Program-made: the position numbers and the translations under genes | Source of the DNA: JAICXG01 sp963801255 | Lineage (GTDB): Bacteria > Verrucomicrobiota > Verrucomicrobiia > Chthoniobacterales > UBA10450 | DNA length: 64,000 nucleotides | Reading direction: 5' to 3' | Assembly (NCBI GenBank): GCA_963801255.1 | Contig: CAWDEC010000008.1 | Span: 558,001 to 622,000, forward strand | Shown: in pieces, positions 35,229-45,119 of the stretch | Layout of the letters: each line of letters starts with the position of its first letter | Position numbering within the stretch: position 1 is the stretch's first letter | The notes under the pieces: generated by a model | Told to the model about the DNA's origin: nothing | Database searches by the model: none | What the model saw: only the letters and a program-made list of their open reading frames with translations

Positions 35229-36356
35229 GTGGCACGTATTGCTAGCGTGTCGATAACCAAGCGCAAGCTTAGCGGGGAAAAGAAGAAAATTGCCGAGCTC
35301 GAGATTGTGACGGATCCCCAAACCGTCGCCGAAGATGCGGGTTTGCGTTACGTAACCGATGAGCAACCCGGCTATACGCGCCAACGTCGCGGAAAGAAGT
35401 TCACCTACTTCGATTCGGAAGGAAAAGAGGTCCGCGACGAAACGCGCATCCTGCGCTTCGACCGTCTGGGCATTCCACCGGCCTATACTGATGTTTGGAT
35501 TTGTCCTTCGCCTAACGGCCACTTGCAGGCGACCGGCCGCGACGATCGCGGGCGCAAGCAATATCGCTATCATGAACGCTGGCGGCAGGAGCGGGACGAA
35601 AACAAGTACGAAAAGATGATCATCTTCGGTCAGGCGCTGCCGAGGATCCGCCGTCGCATCAAGCGCGATTTGAAGCGGCGCGGCCTTCCACGCGAGAAAG
35701 TCCTCGCGACCGTGGTGCAGCTCCTCGAGCGCACTTTCATTCGCGTTGGTAACGAGGAATACGCCAGGGAAAACAAAAGCTTTGGCCTGACGACAATGCG
35801 GACGCGTCATGTGCAGGTGCGAGGGGCAACGGTCCGCTTTCGCTTTCGTGGCAAGAGCGGCAAGGAGCACGACGTCGATACCGAAGACCGCCGGGTGGCA
35901 AGAATCGTGAAGCAACTGCAGGAGTTGCCCGGGCAGGAAGTCTTCCAATATCTGGACGAAGAAGGCGAAAGGCATCGCGTCACCTCCGACGATGTGAACG
36001 AATATTTGCGCGAGATTACGGGCGAAGAATTTACGGCAAAGGATTTCCGCACCTGGGCGGGGACAGTCCTGGCCGCGATGGCCTTGCGCGGGCAGGAACC
36101 TTTCGAAAACAAATCGCAAGCCAAACAAAATGTGAAGGCCGCGATCGGGGCGGTGGCGAAGATGCTCGGCAACACGCCGGCCATTTGTCGCAAGTGTTAC
36201 GTCCATCCGGCGGTGCTCGAGACGTATCTCGATGGCGATCTCATTGCCGGTCTAAAAAAGACAACGGAGAAGACGCTCGAAAACTCGTTAGGCGATTTGC
36301 GCTCGGAAGAAGCGGCTGTCCTCGCTTTTCTGCGGGATCGCCTGGCAAAGAAATAG
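35229..36356 (+). CDS. DNA topoisomerase IB
   Basis: Relaxes supercoils through a 3'-phosphotyrosyl link. About 375 residues, the small poxvirus/bacterial form. The N-terminal domain has GYTRQRRGKKFTYFD and RLGIPPAYTDVWICP; the catalytic domain has RVGNEEYARENKSFGLTTMRTRHV (with catalytic Arg), DVNEYLREITGEEFTAKDFRTWAGT and the nucleophile Tyr in AICRKCYVHPAVLETYLDG. Start GTG at 35229 or 35247; the extension back to 35100 overlaps the divergent GNAT gene and is unlikely. Single gene unit. Confidence 0.94.
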   Translation: MARIASVSITKRKLSGEKKKIAELEIVTDPQTVAEDAGLRYVTDEQPGYTRQRRGKKFTYFDSEGKEVRDETRILRFDRLGIPPAYTDVWICPSPNGHLQATGRDDRGRKQYRYHERWRQERDENKYEKMIIFGQALPRIRRRIKRDLKRRGLPREKVLATVVQLLERTFIRVGNEEYARENKSFGLTTMRTRHVQVRGATVRFRFRGKSGKEHDVDTEDRRVARIVKQLQELPGQEVFQYLDEEGERHRVTSDDVNEYLREITGEEFTAKDFRTWAGTVLAAMALRGQEPFENKSQAKQNVKAAIGAVAKMLGNTPAICRKCYVHPAVLETYLDGDLIAGLKKTTEKTLENSLGDLRSEEAAVLAFLRDRLAKK

Positions 36357-36432
36357 TCACTTCCAGAGTGACGGTTAAAGGGGCTGCCGAAAACGCTGGT
36401 TTGCGCTGGGAAACGGGGCCAATCATTGCAGG

Positions 36433-36933
36433 ATGTCATCCAACATGGCTCTCGACTTTCGCATCAGGCCCGCCCAATCAGCCGATGTCCCGACCATTCT
36501 TGCCCTCATCCGCGACCTGGCGGAATACGAGCGTGCGCCTAACGAAGTCATTGCCAGCGAAGAGCTGCTGCAGGAAAATCTCTTCGGGCCGCGGCCAGCC
36601 GCAGAAGTATTGCTCGGTGAAGAGAACGGCGTGCCAGTGTGCTTCGCACTTTTTTTCCACAACTTCTCGACCTGGATGGGACGGCGAGGGTTATACCTGG
36701 AAGACCTGTTCGTTCGACCGGAAAAGCGCGGCCACGGTTATGGGCGTGCCCTTCTTGTCAGGCTGGCACAGATCGCACATGAGCGCGCCTGTGGCCGGAT
36801 GGAATGGGCGGTGCTCGATTGGAACGAGCCGGCGATCCAATTTTATCGCAAGCTGGGAGCGCGCCCGAACGAGGATTGGACCATCTTTCGCCTGACGCGC
36901 GACGGCATTGCCCAACTGGCCCAGGCGGATTAG
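36433..36933 (+). CDS. GNAT acetyltransferase, diamine acetyltransferase-like
   Basis: 166 residues. IRPAQSADVPTILALIRDLAEYE, the acetyl-CoA loop VRPEKRGHGYGRALLVRLAQIA and the end WAVLDWNEPAIQFYRKLGA match the spermidine/diamine acetyltransferase-like group, in which Tyr in the QFYRKLG segment is the general acid. Polyamine as substrate is a family-based guess. ATG at 36433 or 36445. It follows the topoisomerase by 76 bases and precedes the GH15 gene by 39 bases. Confidence 0.88.
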   Translation: MSSNMALDFRIRPAQSADVPTILALIRDLAEYERAPNEVIASEELLQENLFGPRPAAEVLLGEENGVPVCFALFFHNFSTWMGRRGLYLEDLFVRPEKRGHGYGRALLVRLAQIAHERACGRMEWAVLDWNEPAIQFYRKLGARPNEDWTIFRLTRDGIAQLAQAD

Positions 36934-36972
36934 GCATCGCGGGCGCATGACGATTTCCGATGCCACCGAGGG

Positions 36973-38796
36973 ATGAAGAGACGCACCACGCGACCACACT
37001 TCGCTCTCATCGAGGACTACGCCTTTCTCAGCGATACGCAGAGCGGTGCACTCGTTAGTCGCGACGGTTGCATCGATTGGCTTTGCCTTCCGCGATTCGA
37101 TTCCGCCGCCTGTTTTGCGGCATTGTTAGGCACGCGTGAAAACGGTTCCTGGTCTTTTACTCCCCGAGGTCGGGTGAAGAAACGCGAACGGCGTTATCGC
37201 GGTGACACCATGATCCTTGAGACCGAAGTCACAACCAGCGAGGGCACTTTACGCTTCATCGATTTCATGCCGCCGCGCGGCACCAATCCCGATGTTCTCC
37301 GCATCGTCGAAGGTCTCGCCGGCAAGGTGAAGCTCCGGATGGAGCTGGTGATCCGTTTCGACTACGGCTCAACCATCCCCTGGGTGCGCAAACGTCATGG
37401 CGGACTCGAAGCTATCGCGGGACCGAACGCGCTCATCCTCCACACGCCAATCCCAACCCACGGCGAAGATCTCAAGACGGTCGCTGAATTTTCCGTCGCA
37501 AAAGGCGAGCGTGTCCCATTCGTGCTCACCTGGTATGCGTCCCATGAACCGCCGCCGAAAGAAGTCAACGCCGAGAATGCTTTGCGTGACACGGAAAGCT
37601 ATTGGCATGAATGGTCGCAGCGTTACGAACGCAGCGGACCATGGCAGGACGCCGTCATGCGTTCCCTCATCACGCTCAAGGGGCTGACCTATGCTCCGAC
37701 CGGCGCCATTGTCGCCGCACCGACTACTTCGCTCCCGGAACGGATCGGTGGGCCGCGCAATTGGGATTATCGCTATTCGTGGTTGCGGGACGCCACATTC
37801 ACGCTGCTCGCTCTGCTCGGTGTCGGTTATCTGGAGGAGGCCAAGGCCTGGCGCCAGTGGCTCCTGCGCGCCATCGCAGGCAGCGCCTCGCAGACCCAGA
37901 TCATGTATGGCGTCCACGGGGAGCGTCGTCTGAGCGAGTTCGAACTCCCCTGGCTCAACGGCTATGAAAATTCCAGGCCCGTTCGCATCGGCAATGCCGC
38001 AGCCGACCAATTCCAGCTCGATATCTTTGGCGAGGTGGTCGACGCCATGTATCACGCGCATCGCGCCGGGATCGAAATGGCCGACCCGGAGTGGCGCATG
38101 CTGGTGAGCCTGCTCGAATTTCTTGAGACGAAATGGAATAAGCCTGACTCCGGTATCTGGGAGGTGCGCGGCGGTCCGCGGCATTTTACCCATTCCAAGG
38201 TGATGGCCTGGGTCGCGTTCGACCGTGCGGTCAAGCTTGTTGAGAGTTGCAGCTGCGCGGCGAACGATCACCTCGAGCGCTGGAAAAAGCTTCGCGACAA
38301 AATTCATCGTGAAGTGTGCCGGCGCGGCTACAACAAAAAGAAAAAAGCCTTCACCCAATACTATGGGTCAGACGCGATGGACGCGAGCATTCTCATGTTG
38401 CCGCTCGTGGGTTTTCTCCCGGCGAACGACGAACGTGTCGTGAGCACGATCGCGGCCGTGGAGCGCGATCTTTTCAAGGATGGATTCGTCCTGCGCTATC
38501 GGCCCGAAGAAAAAAAGATCGACGGGTTGCCAGGTAACGAGGGAGTTTTTCTTCCGTGCTCCTTTTGGCTGGCCGATTGCTATCATCTGATCGGGCGCAA
38601 AAAAGATGCGCGCATACTCTTCGAGCGCCTGCTCGATTTGCGCAGCGACGTCGGCCTTCTCTCCGAAGAATACGATCCTGTAAAAAAACGGCTGCTCGGC
38701 AATTTCCCACAGGCTTTCACCCATGTGGGACTGGTGAACACCGCCGAGATGTTGTCCGGAAAATCCGCGGCCGCTTCGCAACAACGGCAACGTTAA
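36973..38796 (+). CDS. Glycoside hydrolase family 15 (glucoamylase/trehalase-like)
   Basis: 607 residues. Bacterial GH15 layout: an N-terminal beta domain (about 1-230; IEDYAFLSDTQSGALVSRDGCIDWLCLPRFDS), then the alpha/alpha-barrel with RNWDYRYSWLRDATFTLLALL. Catalytic Glu residues are in PDSGIWEVRGGPRHFTHSKVMAWVA and in the late GLLSEEYDP. No signal peptide, so it acts in the cytoplasm, probably on maltooligosaccharides or trehalose. ATG at 36973. Confidence 0.93.
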   Translation: MKRRTTRPHFALIEDYAFLSDTQSGALVSRDGCIDWLCLPRFDSAACFAALLGTRENGSWSFTPRGRVKKRERRYRGDTMILETEVTTSEGTLRFIDFMPPRGTNPDVLRIVEGLAGKVKLRMELVIRFDYGSTIPWVRKRHGGLEAIAGPNALILHTPIPTHGEDLKTVAEFSVAKGERVPFVLTWYASHEPPPKEVNAENALRDTESYWHEWSQRYERSGPWQDAVMRSLITLKGLTYAPTGAIVAAPTTSLPERIGGPRNWDYRYSWLRDATFTLLALLGVGYLEEAKAWRQWLLRAIAGSASQTQIMYGVHGERRLSEFELPWLNGYENSRPVRIGNAAADQFQLDIFGEVVDAMYHAHRAGIEMADPEWRMLVSLLEFLETKWNKPDSGIWEVRGGPRHFTHSKVMAWVAFDRAVKLVESCSCAANDHLERWKKLRDKIHREVCRRGYNKKKKAFTQYYGSDAMDASILMLPLVGFLPANDERVVSTIAAVERDLFKDGFVLRYRPEEKKIDGLPGNEGVFLPCSFWLADCYHLIGRKKDARILFERLLDLRSDVGLLSEEYDPVKKRLLGNFPQAFTHVGLVNTAEMLSGKSAAASQQRQR

Positions 38797-38975
38797 AGCA
38801 AATTCGCGACATCCTCCGGCGGCTCCTGCCTCGATGGACAAATGGCGGCTCTGCCACTTCGCAGCCATTTTCGATGCACGAGATTTCGCACCAAGACGGC
38901 AACCTGATCACAGTGCGAATTTGGGGAAAGTTGGAACGCTGGGTGCGCGCGGGCTAGCGAGACGAGCGTGCTTTC

Positions 38976-39635
38976 ATGGCCCAAATCTTTTCGCGCAGCG
39001 CCAACGTTCATGCACGCGTGATCATTTTCGGGTTCGTTGCGTTCGTCTGCGGCGCCGGTTGGACCACTTACGCGGTCTTTTGGTCGCCCTACACGACCTA
39101 TGTCGATGTGCCGCTCGAACAGCCGGTTCCCTTCAGCCACAAACATCACGTGGGGGACGACGGCATCGACTGTCGCTATTGCCACACCTCGGTGGAGAAA
39201 TCTTCCTTCGCCGGCATCCCGAGCACGCACATTTGCATGAGCTGCCATTCGCAGCTCTGGACGGAAGCGCAGCTCCTCCAGCCGGTGCGCGCCAGCCTAA
39301 CGACTAACGAACCGATCAAATGGAATCGAGTAAACGATCTGCCCGACTTCGTCTTCTTCAATCACAGCATCCATATCGCCAAAGGTGTCGGCTGCTCCAC
39401 CTGTCATGGCGCGCTCGACGAGATGCCGCTCACCCGCCGCACGCAAACGCTCTATATGAAGTGGTGCCTCGAGTGTCACCGCGCCCCACAGGATTACGTC
39501 CGGCCTCGCTCCGAAATCTACAACCTCCATTGGCAACCGCCCTCCGATCAAAAAAGCAAAGGACTCCAACTCGTTAGGCAATACCAGATCGACACCACCG
39601 GTCGCCTGACCAACTGCTCCGTCTGCCACCGATGA
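38976..39635 (+). CDS. actA: Alternative complex III subunit ActA, pentaheme cytochrome c
   Basis: First gene of the quinol:cytochrome c / oxidase operon. 219 residues: one N-terminal membrane anchor (VIIFGFVAFVCGAGWTTYAVF), then a periplasmic domain with five CxxCH heme sites (CRYCH, CMSCH, CSTCH, CLECH, CSVCH), as in known ActA. Carries electrons within ACIII on the outer face of the membrane. Stop and actB start overlap (ATGA). The 180 bases upstream must contain the operon promoter; none is obvious to the eye. Confidence 0.95.
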   Translation: MAQIFSRSANVHARVIIFGFVAFVCGAGWTTYAVFWSPYTTYVDVPLEQPVPFSHKHHVGDDGIDCRYCHTSVEKSSFAGIPSTHICMSCHSQLWTEAQLLQPVRASLTTNEPIKWNRVNDLPDFVFFNHSIHIAKGVGCSTCHGALDEMPLTRRTQTLYMKWCLECHRAPQDYVRPRSEIYNLHWQPPSDQKSKGLQLVRQYQIDTTGRLTNCSVCHR

Positions 39636-42617
39636 ACAGTCCCAGGTCGACCGGCAAGGAGAATGCCAAATTCGGTGACCAGTCGTCCGCAATTCCTCAT
39701 GGCCGACTTTGGCGTAGCCTGGACGAACTGGCACAGACGCCGGATTTTCTCGAACGTTTGCATCGCGAATTTCCGCGTGGCGCTTCGGAGTGGACTAACG
39801 AACTGCATCGGCGTGATTTTTTGCGCCTCATGGGCGCTTCCGTCGCGCTCGCTGGAGTCGGTGCGTGCACCAAACAACCGATTGAGAAAATCGTTCCCTA
39901 CGTTGAGCAGCCCGAAAATGTTGTTCCCGGAAAACCGCTTTACTTCGCGAGCGCGACGAGCTTTCGCGGTTATGGCCAGGGAATCGTCGTCAAGAGCAAC
40001 GAGGGACGACCGACGAAAATCGAAGGAAACCGTGATCATCCGGGCAGTCTCGGGGCCACCACGATTTGGGCGCAGGCTGATCTGCTCGACCTTTATGATC
40101 CTGATCGAGCCAAAGCCCTGACAAACCAAGGTTCCATCAGCACCTGGGGCGTTTTCCTCGAGCGTCTCAATCTCGCGCTCAGCGCACAAACCCCGAGCGG
40201 TGGAACGGGCATCCGATTTCTTACCCAGACCGTGACCTCGCCAACGCTTGCCGCGCAGTTGCAGGAAATCGCGCAGAAGTTTCCTGGCGCAGGATGGCAT
40301 CAATGGGATCCGCTCACGCGCGATACCAATCGCGATGCGAAAGCGGGCGGCGTTTTCGGCGCGGAGACGCTCTATGATTTCGCAAAAGCGAACGTGATCG
40401 TCGCTCTCGATTCCGATTTTCTTTATCTCCATCCGGCGGCCTTGAAGCACACTCACGACTTCGCCGCGCGCCGGCGAATCGGGAAATCGGAGGGCGCAAC
40501 CATGAGCCGTTTCTACGCGGCGGAGCCAACTCCGAGCGTTACCGGATCCAACGCGGACCATCGTTTGCCCGTCGCGTCTCATGATATTCCGCAGATTGCT
40601 ACTGCCCTCGCTGCCATGGTTGGCGCCGGCGGGGCCGGGACTGGATGCGGCGTCCAATGCGACCGAATGGCTGCGGGCCGCAGCGCAGGATCTGCGTGCC
40701 AACCCCGGCGCGGGCATCGTCATCGCAGGCGAGACACAGCCGCCCGAAGTGCACGCGATCGTTGCCCAAATCAATCAGTCGTTAGGCAACGTCGGCGCCA
40801 CCGTTCGGCATTGCGCGCCGGTCGAAGTCAATCCCGCCAATCAGCTGCAATCGTTCCAAAGTCTGATCGGCGACATGCAACGCGGGGCGGTCAACTTGCT
40901 CGTCATTCTCGGCGGCAACCCGGTTTACGACGCGCCAACCGATCTCGGTTTCGGCCAGGCCTTGCAAAAGGTGAAATTCAGCGTGCACCACAGCCTGCAG
41001 GCGAACGAAACTTCCGCGCGCTGTCGTTGGCATGTTCCAGCGACTCATTTTCTGGAGAGCTGGAGCGATATTCGGGCCTTCGACGGCACCGCGACTATCG
41101 TCCAGCCGCTCGTCGAGCCGCTCTACGACGGCATTTCCGTGCATCAGTTGCTCGATGCTTTCATCAGGCAACCCGTCCGGTCAGCCTATGAGCTCGTTAA
41201 GGCAACGTGGCAGAAGGATACGCCCAGCCAAACCTTCGAAAGCCAATGGCGCGACCTGTTGAGCAGCGGCGTGACTCCTGGGATTGGCGGTGAGCTCACT
41301 CCGGCCCCCGGCTCCGCACCAATCTCAGTATCGCAGCCTTTCGCGGCCGTGGCTGCGGGCAACCTTGAAATCATCTTCCGTCCCGACCCATGCATACTGG
41401 ACGGCACTTATGCTAATAATGGCTGGCTTCAGGAGTTACCCAAGCCGTTTTCTAAGGTTACCTGGGATAACACGGCGCTTATCAGTCCCGCTCTTGCCCG
41501 CCGCGAGAAACTGGCTAACGGCGATTATGTTGAACTGACCTTCCACGGTCGAAAGCTGGATGTGCCGGTTTGGATAACCCCCGGGCAAGCCGAAAACACT
41601 GTAACTCTGCACCTGGGCTACGGTCGTCAGCGCTCTGGCCGAATAGGCACGAATAAGGGCTATAACGCGTATTCACTGCGCACAAGCGACTCCCTTTGGC
41701 AGGGGAGTGGTCTGGCGATGCGCAAGCTCGGGCGCCGGGTTGCGCTCGCTACAACGCAAAGTCATTTCAACATCGAAGGTCGCGAAATGTATCGCGCCGG
41801 CACTCTCGCCGAATTCCTTCAGCGGCCTCATTTCGCGCCCGAGATGGCGGAAGTCCCCAAACACGACGAGACGCTCTATCACCCGGATGAGTTCAGGAAT
41901 GCCGGCTACGCCTGGGGCATGGTGATCGATCTCAATACCTGTATCGGTTGTAATGCCTGCACCATCGCCTGCCAGGCGGAAAACAACATCCCGGTGGTTG
42001 GTAAGACTCAGGTGATTCGTGGACGGGAGATGCACTGGATCCGCGTCGATCTTTACCACGCCGGCTCGGAGAACACGCCGGAGTTTCATCATCAGCCGGT
42101 GCCCTGCATGCATTGCCAGCATGCTCCTTGCGAGCTGGTTTGCCCTGTGGCCGCCACGGTGACGGATGACGAAGGATTGAATGTCCAGGTCTATAACCGC
42201 TGCGTCGGCACGCGCTATTGTTCGAATAACTGTCCCTACAAGGTCCGGCGCTTCAATTTTCTGGAATATAATGGTGCTCTCTCTCCAAGCGAGAAGCTGG
42301 TGGAAAACCCTGATGTAACTGTGCGCTCTCGCGGCGTGATGGAGAAGTGCACTTACTGTCTGCAACGGATTAACGCTGCCCGAATCACCGCCCAGCTGGA
42401 GACTCGTAGAATCCACGACGGCGAAATCATTCCCGCGTGTGCCCAGGTGTGCCCCGCGGAAGCGATTACTTTTGGTGACACCCATGATCCTAAGAGTCGC
42501 GTCTCGCGTCTCAAGCAACAGCCGCTCGATTACGGCATGCTGGCTGAGTTGAATACCCGACCGCGCACGAGCTACGCGGCGAAGCTCTGGAATCCCAGCC
42601 AGAACCTGAAGTCATGA
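39632..42617 (+). pseudogene. actB: Alternative complex III subunit ActB, iron-sulfur/molybdopterin-like, with apparent frameshift
   Basis: Large periplasmic subunit of about 990 residues split over two frames. The first frame has a Tat-type signal HRRDFLRLMGASVALAG and the molybdopterin-oxidoreductase-like fold (VPGKPLYFASATSF, GNRDHPGSLGATT) to about 40640. The other frame continues from GLDAASNATEWLRAAAQDL through a fold end and a ferredoxin-like domain with four Cys clusters (CIGCNACTIACQ, CMHCQHAPCELVCP, CVGTRYCSNNCPY, CTYCLQ ... CAQVCP). The join needs one base removed in the GC run near 40628-40641. Overlaps actA and actC by ATGA, and nothing else is damaged, so a sequencing error is as likely as a true mutation. 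Confidence 0.88.
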
Positions 42618-44017
42618 AGACGACGATTCCACCTAACGAACAAAGAAATACTCGGATGTCGACACTGGGTTATCCGGCCAATTTGCTCGCCCCCAACCAG
42701 ACTTACGAGGCCGTTAACGAAACCATCGGTTCCATCGTTCTGCGCAATCGGCAGCCGGCTTCGTGGTGGCTGGGCTTTATCATCGCCTTTGCTCTGCTCA
42801 TGCTTTTCTTTTTCGCGGTCGCCTGGCTGTTAATCCGCGGCGTTGGAATCTGGGGCGTCAACATCCCGGTCGCCTGGGGCTTCGCCATCGTCAACTTCGT
42901 CTGGTGGGTGGGCATCGGTCACGCTGGCACCTTTATCTCCGCCATTCTTCTCCTCATGTATCAGCATTGGCGGACGGCCATTAACCGATTTGCCGAGGCC
43001 ATGACTCTGTTCGCCGTCGCTTGTGCCGGTCTCATGCCGCTCCTCCACCTCGGTCGACCCTGGCTCTTTTACTACCTTTTCCCTTATCCGGATACGATGG
43101 GACTATGGCCGCAATTTCGGAGCCCGCTGGTCTGGGACGTCTTTGCGGTCGGCACTTATTTCATTGTGTCCCTGCTGTTTTGGTATCTGGGCCTGGTGCC
43201 CGATCTGGCAACCATTCGCGACCGGGCGCAGAAGGCTTGGCAAAGGAAAGTTTACGGCGTCCTGGCCCTTGGCTGGCGCAACTCTGCGGCGCACTGGCAA
43301 CGACACCAGATCGCTTACTTGCTCTTAGCGGGACTGGCTACCCCGCTCGTCCTTTCCGTCCATAGCGTAGTCAGCTTCGATTTCGCTGTCGCGATGGTTC
43401 CGGGCTGGCATTCCACCATTTTCCCGCCCTACTTCGTGGCCGGCGCCATCTACTCTGGCTTTGCCATGGTGCTCAACATCGTCATCCCGGTTCGCAAGAT
43501 CTACCACTTGGAGAAGCTCATTACCGAACGCTACCTGAATAACATGGCGAATGTCATGTTCGTGACCGGTTTAATGGTCGCCTACGGCTATTTCATCGAG
43601 GCCTTCATGTCGTGGTATAGCGGCGACATCTTTGAAGAATATATGATGATGAACCGAGCCTTCGGGCCCTACGGCTGGGTGTTCTGGGTCCTGATGCTTT
43701 GCAATGTCGTTATCCCACAGGCGCTCTGGTCAGCGCGCATTCGCCGCAACCCGCTGACCCTCTTCATCGTGGCGTTGTTCATTAATGTCGGGATGTGGAT
43801 CGAACGGTTTGTCATCGTCATCACAAGTTTGCATCGGGACTTTATGCCATCCGCCTGGGGCATGTTTTTCCCGACTGTCTGGGATTGGGCTGTCCTCTTC
43901 GGCAGTGTCGGGCTTTTTCTAACACTCCTTTTCCTTTTCGTGCGCTTCCTTCCCATGATCTCCATCTCTGAATCGCGGGAGTTAGTCGCCGAACCGCAGA
44001 AAGCTAACGCTCTATGA
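42614..44017 (+). CDS. actC: Alternative complex III subunit ActC, NrfD-like quinol-binding membrane protein
   Basis: 467 residues with about ten membrane helices, PsrC/NrfD family. It holds the quinol oxidation site of ACIII. The family region VAWGFAIVNFVWWVGIGHAGTF near residue 95 and the LERYLNNM-type ITERYLNNMANVMF segment are clear. Starts inside the actB stop (ATGA) and overlaps actD in the same way, so translation is probably coupled. Confidence 0.94.
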   Translation: MKTTIPPNEQRNTRMSTLGYPANLLAPNQTYEAVNETIGSIVLRNRQPASWWLGFIIAFALLMLFFFAVAWLLIRGVGIWGVNIPVAWGFAIVNFVWWVGIGHAGTFISAILLLMYQHWRTAINRFAEAMTLFAVACAGLMPLLHLGRPWLFYYLFPYPDTMGLWPQFRSPLVWDVFAVGTYFIVSLLFWYLGLVPDLATIRDRAQKAWQRKVYGVLALGWRNSAAHWQRHQIAYLLLAGLATPLVLSVHSVVSFDFAVAMVPGWHSTIFPPYFVAGAIYSGFAMVLNIVIPVRKIYHLEKLITERYLNNMANVMFVTGLMVAYGYFIEAFMSWYSGDIFEEYMMMNRAFGPYGWVFWVLMLCNVVIPQALWSARIRRNPLTLFIVALFINVGMWIERFVIVITSLHRDFMPSAWGMFFPTVWDWAVLFGSVGLFLTLLFLFVRFLPMISISESRELVAEPQKANAL

Positions 44018-44547
44018 CGCGCGCAACGCTTTACGGCCTGGCGGCGGAGTTTGAGACCGATGCGGAGCTCATGCACGCCGCCGAGCAGGCTTATGGGCAG
44101 GGCTACCGCCGGATGGATGGTTACACTCCTTTTCCGATCGAAGGATTGGCTGAGGCATTGGGGAAAAGGAATCGCATTCCGTTGCTCGTCCTTTGCGCCG
44201 GCATCGTCGGCGGATGCAGCGCCTACTTTATGGAGTGGTTTGCCAGCGTCGTCAGTTATCCGATGAACATCGGTGGGCGCCCTCTGCATAGCTGGCCTGC
44301 GTTCGTTCCCATCACTTTCGAGCTCACCGTCCTCGGCGCCGCGCTCACCGCCTTCTTTTTCTCGTTAGGCTTAAACGGGTTGCCCAGGCCTTACCATCCG
44401 ATGTTTAATCTGCCGGAGTTTGAGCGCGCCTCGCAGGATCGATTCTTTCTCTGCATTGAGGCGGACGATGCTCTCTTTGATCAGGGCAAAACACGGGCCT
44501 TCCTGGAAAGCCTTGGGCCGTTGATGGTCGCGGAGGTGGCGAGATGA
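44014..44547 (+). CDS. actD: Alternative complex III subunit ActD, membrane protein
   Basis: 177 residues, DUF3341 family. A cytoplasmic start ATLYGLAAEFETDAELMHAAEQAYGQGYRRMDGYTPFPIEGL is followed by two membrane helices (about 60-80 and 100-125) with SYPMNIGGRPLHSWPAFVP between them, and a C-terminal soluble end with PEFERASQDRFFLCIEADD. No cofactor motif, as in other ActD. ATGA overlaps at both ends. Confidence 0.93.
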   Translation: MTRATLYGLAAEFETDAELMHAAEQAYGQGYRRMDGYTPFPIEGLAEALGKRNRIPLLVLCAGIVGGCSAYFMEWFASVVSYPMNIGGRPLHSWPAFVPITFELTVLGAALTAFFFSLGLNGLPRPYHPMFNLPEFERASQDRFFLCIEADDALFDQGKTRAFLESLGPLMVAEVAR

Positions 44548-45119
44548 GAGGCGGCTTGTGTCTGGTGGCGACGATGGCGCTGCTCGTTGGTGCCTGCCGG
44601 CAGGACATGTACAACCAGCCCCGAACCAAACCCTATTCTGCGACGGACTTCTTTGCCAACGGCGCGTCCGCGCGGTCGGTTCCTCTTCACACGGTGGAAT
44701 ATCACAGCGCGTTGTCGAACGACGCCTTTAGCACCGGCTTAAGCGATGGTCTCCTCATCGCTTATCTGCCGGCCCCGCTCAAGCTGACGCCGGAACTGCT
44801 GCAACGCGGACAAGAACGTTTCGACATCTACTGTGCGGTATGCCATGGCGTCACCGGCGCGGGCGATGGCGAGGTCGTGCGGCGCGGATTTCCAGCCCCG
44901 CCGAGTTATCATGGCGATCGGTTGCGCAATGCGCCGCTCGGCCATTTCTATGATGTGATCACCAACGGTTACGGCGTGATGTATTCCTATGCTTCAAGGA
45001 TCGAACCGCAGGACCGTTGGGCGATCGCGGCTTATATCCGCGCACTTCAGCTTAGCCAGCATGCTACTCCGGAGGATGTGCCGCCAAACGAGAAAAGGCG
45101 ATTGGAGGGGGCGCGGTGA
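44544..45119 (+). CDS. actE: Alternative complex III subunit ActE, monoheme cytochrome c lipoprotein
   Basis: 191 residues. Signal with lipobox ALLVGAC, so lipid-anchored on the periplasmic side. One heme site CAVCHG with the downstream axial Met in the GVMYSYASRI region. MYNQPRTKPY after the anchor is typical of ActE. Passes electrons from the ACIII core towards the oxidase. ATGA/GTGA-type overlaps with actD and actF. Confidence 0.93.
   Translation: MRGGLCLVATMALLVGACRQDMYNQPRTKPYSATDFFANGASARSVPLHTVEYHSALSNDAFSTGLSDGLLIAYLPAPLKLTPELLQRGQERFDIYCAVCHGVTGAGDGEVVRRGFPAPPSYHGDRLRNAPLGHFYDVITNGYGVMYSYASRIEPQDRWAIAAYIRALQLSQHATPEDVPPNEKRRLEGAR

Noticed and set aside
35199..36206. 335-codon open frame opposite topoisomerase IB
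   Set aside because: Shadow of a gene whose catalytic motifs are intact.
39548..40774. 408-codon open frame opposite actA/actB, near the frameshift
   Set aside because: The plus strand encodes ActA heme sites and ActB; the reverse frame has no family motif.
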